The notes beneath the pieces were generated by a model, which was not told the origin of the DNA, searched no databases, and was given only the letters and a program-made list of their open reading frames with translations. A DNA stretch of 19,692 nucleotides, from contig CAIPTQ010000180.1 in the NCBI GenBank assembly GCA_903868035.1, forward strand, positions 1 through 19,692, written 5' to 3'. A program made the translations under genes and the position numbers. Shown piece after piece: positions 14,054-19,692 of the stretch. Each line of letters begins with the position of its first letter. Position 1 is the stretch's first letter. This stretch comes from an uncultured Phycisphaerales bacterium (GTDB lineage Bacteria; Planctomycetota; Phycisphaerae; WQYP01).

Positions 14054-15124
14054 TTCCGTTTTGCTGTTGAGAGGGTTGGGGTGGTGTTGGCCGGTGGGCC
14101 AAAGGAGGCTGGCGAGGACCGAGCCGGCGAGGCAGAGCACGATGACGGCCAGGGAGACATACTTGTCGATTTCCCAGGTATGGGGGGCGCCGGTGTAATG
14201 GGTGGTGAGTTCGGCGATGCCGGGGAGGACCATTTTGACGCCCACGAAACCGAGCACCAGCGCCAGGCCATATTTGAGCAGGTGGAACTTGTCCATGATG
14301 CCCGCGAGGAGGAAGTACATGGAGCGCAGGCCCAGGATGGCGAAGATGTTGGAGGTGAAGACGATGAAGGGGTCGAGGGTGATGCCGAAGATGGCGGGGA
14401 TGGAGTCGAGGGCGAAGACGAGGTCGGTGAATTCGATGCAGACGAGGACCAGGAAGAGGGTGGTGGCGATGCGTTTGCCGTGGACACGGGTAAAGAAATT
14501 CTGGCCGTCAAAGCCGTCATGAAAGGGGAGAATTTTACGAACGAGGCGGACGGCGATGTTGTTGGAGGGGTCTTTGGGTTCCGCCCCGGCAAAGAGCATT
14601 TTAAGGCCGGTGAAGAGCAGGAACGCGCCGAAAATATAGATGACCCATTCAAACTGGGCGAGTTTGGCGGCCGCGAGGATCATGATGCCGCGCATCACCA
14701 GGGCACCCAGCACGCCCCAGAAGAGGACGCGGTGCTGGAACTGGCGGGGCACCTTGAAGAAGGCCATGAGGACGACGAACAGGAAGACGTTGTCGGCGGA
14801 GAGGGAGACTTCGACGATATAGCCGGTGAGGAAGAGGAGCGCAGCTTCCCTGCCGTTGGCGGGGTAGAGGCGGGCGAGATGATCGGCGGGGTTAATGCCG
14901 GCGGGGAGGTTACCCAGGTTAAAGAAATGATATTGATACGCGAAGTAGATGACCCCGATGAAGAGCAGGGCGCAGGCGACGGGAATGAGCGCGCCCAAGA
15001 GTGCTTCCCGGAGGTGGATTTCGTGGGGTTTGCGGTGCAACACCAGCAGGTCGATGGCGAGCATGACCAGGACGAAGGCCAGGAAGATGCCCCAGGCGAT
15101 GACGTGCTGCAAGTCCATGGACAT
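13991..15124 (-). CDS. TerC/Alx-family integral membrane protein
   Basis: This 377-aa protein has seven to nine hydrophobic segments. The conserved TerC features are present: an early acidic pair in the membrane (LAIDLLVLHRKPHEI), EVSLSADNVFLFVV, and EFTDLVFALDSIPAIFGIT followed by FTSNIFAILGLRSMYFLL. The family exports metal ions, notably manganese in Alx/MntP-linked systems, or supports protein secretion; the acidic intramembrane residues are thought to bind the ion. The start is the ATG at 15124 or 15118; GGAA lies just upstream, and the 26 codons before it are poorly protein-like. The last 23 residues (KTEPVASARASARAAAAPLTTNN) are encoded by two simple repeats and look acquired. No yybP-ykoY riboswitch is apparent upstream. 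Confidence 0.92.
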   Translation of the reverse strand: MSMDLQHVIAWGIFLAFVLVMLAIDLLVLHRKPHEIHLREALLGALIPVACALLFIGVIYFAYQYHFFNLGNLPAGINPADHLARLYPANGREAALLFLTGYIVEVSLSADNVFLFVVLMAFFKVPRQFQHRVLFWGVLGALVMRGIMILAAAKLAQFEWVIYIFGAFLLFTGLKMLFAGAEPKDPSNNIAVRLVRKILPFHDGFDGQNFFTRVHGKRIATTLFLVLVCIEFTDLVFALDSIPAIFGITLDPFIVFTSNIFAILGLRSMYFLLAGIMDKFHLLKYGLALVLGFVGVKMVLPGIAELTTHYTGAPHTWEIDKYVSLAVIVLCLAGSVLASLLWPTGQHHPNPLNSKTEPVASARASARAAAAPLTTNN

Positions 15125-15305
15125 ATTTCCGAAAATGCGCAACCCTTGCGGGGCGGTGTTGTACTCTATGTATATGGTCGGGCAAGCGCGGGTAAAATTC
15201 ACCCGGAAATGGGCGGAATTTGAGCCGTTTGGAAATAAAGCGCGGGAATCTTCGATTGGGCCGAAGGGTTTGGGGGGCGATTAGTATAAGAGCAACGTGA
15301 GATGG

Positions 15306-16310
15306 CTATTCTTTAGTGGTTTTGGTGATGTCGTCGGCGGTGCCCGGCTTGCCGTCGGGTCCGGCGGAGGAGAGATCGAAGGAGGCGGGGTCATTCGCGC
15401 TTGGGACGCGGTATATGTAGTCGTGGCCCCAACGGTCCTGGGGCATCTTTTCCAGATATGGGCCGCTCCACTCATTCCCCATACCCGCGGGGCGCTTGAT
15501 CAACGCGCCCAGACCCTCGTCAGTCGAGGGGTAGCGGCCGGTGTCAAGTTCGAACACCTCGATGGCCAACTTGAGATTGGAAATCTCGGCAATGGTGGCG
15601 AGGCGATTGGCTTGCACAGCCCGCGGGTTGGCATCGGGCATCTTGGGCGCGGGCACCTTGGCCAGCCGTTGGGTCAACTCGGAGGAGGCGGCCTCCACGG
15701 TGGCGTACTTGCCCGCCTTCACCTCGGCGATCATGTCGGTCCTGATTTGCAACTTCGCGGCGGTCGCGGCGACAACCTCCTTGTTGTACGGCCCTTCCAG
15801 CACACGTTGCGTCTTGAAAAAGTCGATCTTCCAGACGCCCTGGTCCCGCGCGACGCTGATGGCAGTGCCGGGATTCAAGCCCACTTGCGCGGCATCGCCG
15901 GCGACGGTGACGGTCGCACTGACCAACGACTTGGTGACATCATCCAGGATCATCTTTTTGGCCGCTGCGCCCGGGTCAGGGTCGCCAGGTTTGCTAAAGG
16001 CCGCCGTGCAGGCATCAGACCATTTTTGTTCCGCCAGCGCCTCACCCAGCACCGCCTGGGCCTCCTTCTTCGCATCATCGTCGGCCAGGAACAGACTCGC
16101 GAAGACCATCTTTTCATCCCCCTCGACCATGGCGCGTAGGAACATGAGCACTGCGTCTTTAGGGTCGCTGGCGGTGGACGCCGATGTCGTGGCGGCGGAC
16201 GTGGTGGCTGGCGCGCTGGTGGATGCGGGTCTGGTGGCCGGCGCGGCGGCCAGACTGAAACCCGCGGCTGCAACCAGCCCGGCGGCGACGAAAAGAGTGG
16301 GCCTACGCAT
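15306..16310 (-). CDS. Exported protein with C-terminal GspG-like domain
   Basis: This 334-aa protein starts with a clear signal peptide (MRRPTLFVAAGLVAAAGFSL, cleavage near A23). A Thr/Ser/Ala/Pro linker to about residue 50 leads to a domain of about 130 residues (AVLMFLRAMVEGDEKMVFAS ... GVWKIDFFK) with the look of an NTF2-like or lumazine-type stress domain. The C-terminal 100 residues form a GspG-like domain: a helix (ATIAEISNLKLAIEVFELDT), GRYPSTDEGLGALI, GPYLEKMPQDRWG, YIYRVPS and a terminal GPDGKPGTADDI calcium loop. A pseudopilin would have its prepilin helix directly before this domain; here the module sits behind a conventional signal peptide and an unrelated domain. TACAAT lies about 43 nt upstream of the ATG. 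Confidence 0.85.
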   Translation of the reverse strand: MRRPTLFVAAGLVAAAGFSLAAAPATRPASTSAPATTSAATTSASTASDPKDAVLMFLRAMVEGDEKMVFASLFLADDDAKKEAQAVLGEALAEQKWSDACTAAFSKPGDPDPGAAAKKMILDDVTKSLVSATVTVAGDAAQVGLNPGTAISVARDQGVWKIDFFKTQRVLEGPYNKEVVAATAAKLQIRTDMIAEVKAGKYATVEAASSELTQRLAKVPAPKMPDANPRAVQANRLATIAEISNLKLAIEVFELDTGRYPSTDEGLGALIKRPAGMGNEWSGPYLEKMPQDRWGHDYIYRVPSANDPASFDLSSAGPDGKPGTADDITKTTKE

Positions 16311-16519
16311 GATAAAATCTCTTTCTTGTTTGATAAAACCTTATGGTTGCGGATTGTATCGCGCACGAACCGGGGTGGCGAATGATTACCGCATTACCTG
16401 CCGGCAATCGTTTTCCCCTTGCTTCCGCCGCCGCGTGTCACTACTCTTAACGCAGGTGGCGGTGTTGCCGAGGTGGAGAACCGGCCTGGCGTCCCGCGTC
16501 CTTGAGCACCGCCCCCAGT

Positions 16520-16541
16520 CGGCGCGCTTCGCCGCGCGCCG
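16520..16541. repeat. GC-rich hairpin
   Basis: Eight perfectly paired bases (CGGCGCGC with GCGCGCCG) enclose a 6-nt loop, TTCGCC. There is no T tract, so it is not an intrinsic terminator in either direction. Confidence 0.7.
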
Positions 16542-16623
16542 CCGACCCATCGAGGTTGCGGGACGCAAGGCCACGGACAGGATCAGGGGCACTGGAGGCC
16601 CAGGCGCGCAACGCGGGTTCGGA

Positions 16624-16639
16624 ACAGGCTAAAGCCTGT
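16624..16639. repeat. Palindromic motif ACAGGCT-AA-AGCCTGT
   Basis: Seven paired bases enclose a 2-nt centre, and ACTACGAACAG follows on the right. It lies 77 nt before the phoH start. Only one copy is in the window. Confidence 0.7.
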
Positions 16640-16715
16640 ACTACGAACAGCAGACTGTGTGTCGGCAGCGCTCCATCCGCCCCGCCTGGCTGGAACTTTT
16701 TACAGGGGCCCACGG

Positions 16716-18089
16716 ATGGCCAAAGACTCGCCCGCTGCGTCGTCCATCAAATATTTCGTCCTCGACACCAACGTGCTGTTGCACAACCCCGGCGCGCTGT
16801 TTGCGTTTGCCGACAACCAGGTCGTCATACCGTTTGACGTCCTGGAGGAGCTCGACAAATTCAAGAAGGACTCGACCGACGTCGGCCGGGCGGCGCGCAC
16901 CACCATCCGCCACATCGACACGTTGCGCGAGAAGGGGCATCTGTCCGACGGCGTGAAGTGGAACGGCCACGGCGGGGTGATCCGCATCGCGATGGACGCC
17001 TGTGCCGACGCCATTCCGGGCCTGAGCTTCGACAAGCCGGACAACCGCATCATCGCCGCGGCGTACCGCCTGAAGAAAGCGGGCAAGACCACGATCTTCA
17101 TCTCGAAGGACATCAACGCCCGCATCAAATCCGACGCATTGGGCATCACCACCGAGGATTTCGAGAACCAGAAGGTCGATTACGAAACGCTGTACTCGGG
17201 CTATCGCGAACTGACCGTCCCTTCCGCCGTGATCGACCGGCTGTACACCGAAAAACGCATCCCCATCACCGACCCCGTGCTGGCGGGGTTGCAGCCCAAG
17301 CTATTCCCCAACGAGTACGTGCTGTTCAAGGTCGGTGCCGAGGAATCGCAGACGGGCGTGGCCCGCTATGTTCCGGCGATGAATGCCGTGCTGCCGCTGT
17401 CGCGGGCCAAAAAGGCGGTCTTCGGGATCGCGCCGCGCAACTTGCAGCAAATCATGGCCCTGGACCTCCTCCTGGATGATGACGTGATGATGGTCACGCT
17501 CCTGGGCACCGCCGGCACGGGGAAAACCCTGCTGGCCCTGGCCGCGGGCATGTACAAGTGCTTCCAGGACGCGGCACCGCGGTACGAACGCCTGCTCGTC
17601 GCCCGGCCCATCATGCCCATGGGCAAGGACATCGGGTTCCTCCCCGGCTCGAAGGACGAAAAACTCTCCGCCTGGATGAAGCCCATTTTCGACAACCTTG
17701 AATTCCTCCTGACCGACCGGCGCGTCCACTCCGGCGAAACCGCCAACGTTGAGGCCAAGCTCAAGGGCTATCTCGACTCGGGCAAGATTGTGTTGGAGGC
17801 GCTGACGTACATCCGCGGGCGTTCTATTCCGCACCAGTTTATGATCGTTGATGAGGCCCAGAACCTCACGCCGCACGAGATCAAGACCATCGCGTCGCGC
17901 GTGGGCGAGGGGACCAAGCTGGTGCTGACGGGGGATGCCGAGCAGATCGACAATCCGTATTTGGATGCCAACTCCAACGGGCTGTCGTTCACGATTGAAA
18001 AGCTGAAGGCGTTTGATTTAGTGGGGCATGTGACGCTGTCGCGGCCGGAGCGGAGCGGGCTGGCGAGTTTGGTGGTGAAGGAATTATAG
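16716..18089 (+). CDS. PIN-PhoH fusion protein (PhoH2/YlaK type)
   Basis: This is a 457-aa cytoplasmic protein. The N-terminal PIN ribonuclease domain has its acidic residues in LDTNVLLH (near 16), VLEELDKF (near 46) and the later KPDNRIIAAA and FISKDINARIKS. A linker leads to a PhoH P-loop ATPase with Walker A GTAGTGKT (264-271), RPIMPMG, Walker B FMIVDEAQN (D379, E380) and LTGDAEQID. Proteins of this build unwind and cut RNA in an ATP-dependent way, and some are the toxin of a toxin-antitoxin pair (PhoAT-PhoH2). No small upstream antitoxin gene is evident here. The ATG at 16716 follows AGGGG by 7 nt; upstream in-frame codons are poor. All motifs look intact. Confidence 0.93.
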   Translation: MAKDSPAASSIKYFVLDTNVLLHNPGALFAFADNQVVIPFDVLEELDKFKKDSTDVGRAARTTIRHIDTLREKGHLSDGVKWNGHGGVIRIAMDACADAIPGLSFDKPDNRIIAAAYRLKKAGKTTIFISKDINARIKSDALGITTEDFENQKVDYETLYSGYRELTVPSAVIDRLYTEKRIPITDPVLAGLQPKLFPNEYVLFKVGAEESQTGVARYVPAMNAVLPLSRAKKAVFGIAPRNLQQIMALDLLLDDDVMMVTLLGTAGTGKTLLALAAGMYKCFQDAAPRYERLLVARPIMPMGKDIGFLPGSKDEKLSAWMKPIFDNLEFLLTDRRVHSGETANVEAKLKGYLDSGKIVLEALTYIRGRSIPHQFMIVDEAQNLTPHEIKTIASRVGEGTKLVLTGDAEQIDNPYLDANSNGLSFTIEKLKAFDLVGHVTLSRPERSGLASLVVKEL

Positions 18090-18131
18090 TCGCAAACAAG
18101 AAAGTTGGTTGATCGCGAAAATTCCGTCCAA

Positions 18132-18150
18132 TTCAAAGTTAGACTTTGAA
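18132..18150. terminator. Hairpin after phoH, possible terminator
   Basis: TTCAAAGT (18132-18139), loop TAG, and ACTTTGAA (18143-18150) form a perfect 8-bp stem 42 nt past the phoH stop. There is no T tract, so it may only slow or protect the transcript end. Confidence 0.4.
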
Positions 18151-18224
18151 GTAGCCAAATCGTTATTCTGTAATCGTTTATGATTGCCCGCGACATAGAA
18201 CCTCAACTCCGAACAAAAGAACTA

Positions 18225-18797
18225 ATGCCCACCGAACTCTACTTCTCCACCGATGTCGAAACCGACGGCCCCATTCCCGGCCCGAATTCCATGCTCTCCT
18301 TCGCCTCCGCCTGCTACACCGCCGACAAAGAGCTTCTGGGCACCTATGCCGCCAACCTTGAACCGCTCCCCGGCGCAGCAGCCGATCCCAAGACGCTGGC
18401 TTGGTGGCGCAAGCAAGGCCCGGCCTGGGATGCCGTCCAAAAGGACCGCCGCGAGCCTGCCGCCGTCATGCCCGAGTACGCCGCCTGGATGAAGGGGCTC
18501 AGTGCCGCCCACAAGGCCCGCCCCGTCTTCGTCGGCTACCCGGCCCTCTTCGACGCCATGTTTGTCTACTGGTATCTCATCAAGTTCGCCGGGGAAAGCC
18601 CCTTCTCACACTCGGCGCTGGACATCAAAACGATGGCCATGACCGTCCTGAAAACCACCTATCGCGACAGCACCAAAAAGCACATGCCCCGGGCGTGGTT
18701 CGACGACCTGCCCCACACGCACGTCGCCCTTGACGACGCCATCGAACAGGGGGCGCTCTTCTGCAACATCCTGCGCCGCGTGCGGCAAACCCCGTAG
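18225..18797 (+). CDS. DEDDh-type 3'-5' exonuclease-like protein
   Basis: This 190-aa protein has FSTDVETDG at the N-terminus (D10, E12), [10 protein letters not shown] (D110) and HTHVALDDA near the C-terminus (H166, D171). These are the spaced residues of the DEDDh exonuclease superfamily (RNase T, DnaQ epsilon, oligoribonuclease-like), which uses two metal ions to release nucleotides from 3' ends. The nearest relatives I recall are small exonuclease-like proteins annotated without a defined substrate. I start at the ATG at 18225 because the family begins almost directly at the DxE strand. The ATG at 18180, which stands 5 nt from a TGTAAT box, would add 15 residues with AT-ending codons unlike the rest. 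The TAG stop lies in a CCCCGTAGCG context. Substrate (RNA or DNA) unknown. Confidence 0.8.
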   Translation: MPTELYFSTDVETDGPIPGPNSMLSFASACYTADKELLGTYAANLEPLPGAAADPKTLAWWRKQGPAWDAVQKDRREPAAVMPEYAAWMKGLSAAHKARPVFVGYPALFDAMFVYWYLIKFAGESPFSHSALDIKTMAMTVLKTTYRDSTKKHMPRAWFDDLPHTHVALDDAIEQGALFCNILRRVRQTP

Positions 18798-18839
18798 CGA
18801 ACGCGCCTGTGTCTCCGCCACCTCTGTGCCGCCATCCAA

Positions 18840-18912
18840 TCCGGGGGGAGGGATTCGAACCCCCGACCAAGGGATTATGAGTCCCCGGCTCTAACCGCTG
18901 AGCTACCCCCGG
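18840..18912 (-). tRNA. tRNA with CAT anticodon, probably tRNA-Ile2 (lysidine type)
   Basis: The reverse strand folds into a standard 73-nt cloverleaf. The acceptor is CCGGGGG/CCCCCGG, with T8 and A9 in place. The D stem is GCTC/GAGC. The anticodon stem is GGGGA/TCCCT around the loop CTCATAA. The variable loop is TGGTC, and the T arm is GGGGG-TTCGAAT-CCCTC with one G-T pair. The discriminator is A, and CCA is not encoded. CAT is read by initiator Met, elongator Met and Ile2. The GACTCATAATC core with a following CTTGGTC resembles E. coli Ile2 (ileX) more than metT, and the acceptor does not have the initiator mismatch. Ile2 would need TilS to modify C34. The identity is an inference. Confidence 0.92.
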
Positions 18913-18914
18913 AT

Positions 18915-19562
18915 TTAAGGGTGTTTTACGCCATCCGGCCTCCGCGTGCCAGTCGCCCCCTCGTCCTTCACCAGCATCCACCGCGCAATCAGCAGCGGCA
19001 CCCCGAGGCACAACAGCACATCCGCCACATTGAATATGTACGGATACCAATCCTTGCCCCCCCAGACAAAGCATTGCAGCTTGAGCATGTCCCGCACGCC
19101 GTGGAAGACCGCCCGGTCGTACATGTTCCCCAGCGCCCCGGCCATGATGAGCCCCAGCGCGAAGTGAACCACGCGCTGCCGGGCCCCGCTGGTCGCGAAC
19201 ACCCACACGATAATCCCCGCCGCCAGCACGCTGAAACCCAGAAACCACATCACCTTCCCCTGCCCGATCCCGAACACCGCCCCCTGATTGGCCGTCGTCG
19301 TGAACGCCAGCACATGCGGAATCACCGGCATCGGGGCGGTGGTCGCCGGATTCCGCCCCGCCAGATGCATCGCCGTCGCGTCCGCCGGCACGCCCAGCGG
19401 AAACGACCAGTTCTTGAGCCATAAATCCGCCCCCAGCCCCAACACCGCCGGCACCAAAAACAAAACCCACGCCCACACGGACCGATACGCCCGCGCGGCA
19501 GGCTCCGCCGGGGCAGCAGGAACCGCGGAATCGCCCGCCGAATCGCGCGCCGAGTCGCTCAT
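18915..19562 (-). CDS. lspA: Lipoprotein signal peptidase (signal peptidase II), LspA
   Basis: This 215-aa inner-membrane aspartyl protease cleaves the signal peptide from diacylglyceryl-modified prolipoproteins. Its four hydrophobic segments are at about 30-48, 104-122, 131-147 and 176-197. The catalytic aspartates are in GNMYDR (D149) and FNVAD (D181), and NQGAVFGIG matches the conserved NxGaaFg block. The protein is longer than the usual 160-170 aa because of an Ala/Pro-rich N-terminal tail of about 27 residues and an insert between the first and second helices. GGAGG (19570-19574) stands 7 nt before the ATG at 19562, fixing the start. Its stop is 2 nt from the first base of the tRNA gene on the same strand. 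Confidence 0.94.
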   Translation of the reverse strand: MSDSARDSAGDSAVPAAPAEPAARAYRSVWAWVLFLVPAVLGLGADLWLKNWSFPLGVPADATAMHLAGRNPATTAPMPVIPHVLAFTTTANQGAVFGIGQGKVMWFLGFSVLAAGIIVWVFATSGARQRVVHFALGLIMAGALGNMYDRAVFHGVRDMLKLQCFVWGGKDWYPYIFNVADVLLCLGVPLLIARWMLVKDEGATGTRRPDGVKHP

Positions 19563-19584
19563 CTTCCGGCCTCCATGGGAAACG

Positions 19585-19607
19585 CCCCCCCCGCCCCCCC
19601 CGCCCCC
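19585..19607 (-). other. Poly-G tracts upstream of lspA
   Basis: On the lspA strand there are runs of five, eight and eight Gs separated by single Cs, starting 11 nt before the SD. Such tracts slip easily in replication and may be length-variable between isolates. Confidence 0.6.
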
Positions 19608-19646
19608 GCAACGCCTTAGGCGCATCAATAACCGTCAAAAGTAGCA

Positions 19647-19663
19647 GGCACACTCCGTGTGCC
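19647..19663. repeat. Palindromic motif GGCACAC-TCC-GTGTGCC
   Basis: A perfect 7-bp stem with a 3-nt loop, preceded by AAAGTAGCA. It overlaps an alternative stem, GTGCCGT (19659-19665) with ACGGCAC (19680-19686). I recall the first motif as a dispersed planctomycete intergenic repeat; only one copy is in the window. Confidence 0.7.
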
Positions 19664-19692
19664 GTTGAGCCCTTGGCAGACGGCACTTGGAA

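Larger units (their letters stand above)
16311..16715. other. Divergent intergenic region with hairpin repeats
   Basis: I see no supported gene. A GC-rich hairpin CGGCGCGC-TTCGCC-GCGCGCCG lies at 16520-16541. A second, ACAGGCT-AA-AGCCTGT, lies at 16624-16639 and is followed by ACTACGAACAG; I recall this motif as a dispersed planctomycete repeat. The left end holds the leader and promoter of the exported protein, and the right end the SD of phoH. Confidence 0.5.

Noticed and set aside
14081..15223. Long acidic rightward ORF (380 codons) opposite the terC-like gene
   Set aside because: It is the mirror of the TerC coding sequence; the extreme Glu/Asp/Gly bias comes from reading the GC-rich antisense strand. 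TerC motifs on the other strand are decisive.
15125..15305. Manganese riboswitch (yybP-ykoY) upstream of the terC-like gene
   Set aside because: I looked for the paired GGGGAGUA-type loops in the 181-nt leader region and did not find them; only weak stems are present.
16386..16713. Short leftward ORFs in the region before phoH
   Set aside because: No SD or recognisable protein features, and they run through hairpin repeats; the region is better read as non-coding.
18625..19686. Leftward ORF of 353 codons covering lspA and the tRNA
   Set aside because: It overlaps a structurally perfect tRNA and the lspA frame; its Gly/Arg/Ala composition is a frame shadow.

Overview
This window looks like a piece of chromosome from a GC-rich member of the Planctomycetota, probably a Phycisphaerae-like lineage. 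The inference rests on style rather than a marker gene. There are several proteins ending in a type II secretion GspG-like calcium loop (GPDG..GTADDI), a DUF58 protein and a large vWA/GATase-like membrane protein, a kinase-like protein with an unusual N-terminus, many genes without a Shine-Dalgarno (SD) sequence, and intergenic spaces full of small palindromic repeats. No phage, plasmid, CRISPR array or transposase is visible.

Left part (1-6240). The window opens inside a flagellar rod/hook-family gene read leftwards, possibly coupled to a small upstream ORF. A divergent pair follows: a VapB-like antitoxin without a toxin, and a membrane protein with a GspG-like C-terminal domain. Next come a DUF58 protein carrying an in-frame 8-bp repeat expansion and an exported helical-repeat-like protein of unknown function. 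The convergent space after it holds two tandem copies of a 92-bp inverted-repeat element. Three leftward genes follow: a three-helix membrane protein, a cyclophilin-like gene that has lost its N-terminus where a third copy of the element sits, and a 93-aa protein with a clear intrinsic terminator.

Middle (6240-13990). All genes read rightwards: a divergent protein kinase, the XTP/dITP pyrophosphatase RdgB, galactokinase GalK (GTG start), a 50-aa basic protein, an M50 site-2 protease with a Cys-rich tail, and an 856-aa vWA/GATase-like membrane protein. The kinase and rdgB genes each end inside a palindromic repeat that includes the TAG stop.

Right part (13991-19692). A TerC-family membrane protein and an exported protein with a C-terminal GspG-like domain read leftwards. 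A PIN-PhoH ATPase and a DEDDh exonuclease-like protein read rightwards. A tRNA with a CAT anticodon (probably Ile2) and lspA read leftwards; the tRNA starts 2 nt after the lspA stop.

The genes do not form one obvious pathway; this is mostly housekeeping and envelope functions. The most interesting features are the several families of hairpin-forming repeats placed at gene ends, a recurrent TANNNT box 5-6 nt before ATG that suggests leaderless mRNAs, and GspG-like domains detached from any prepilin helix.
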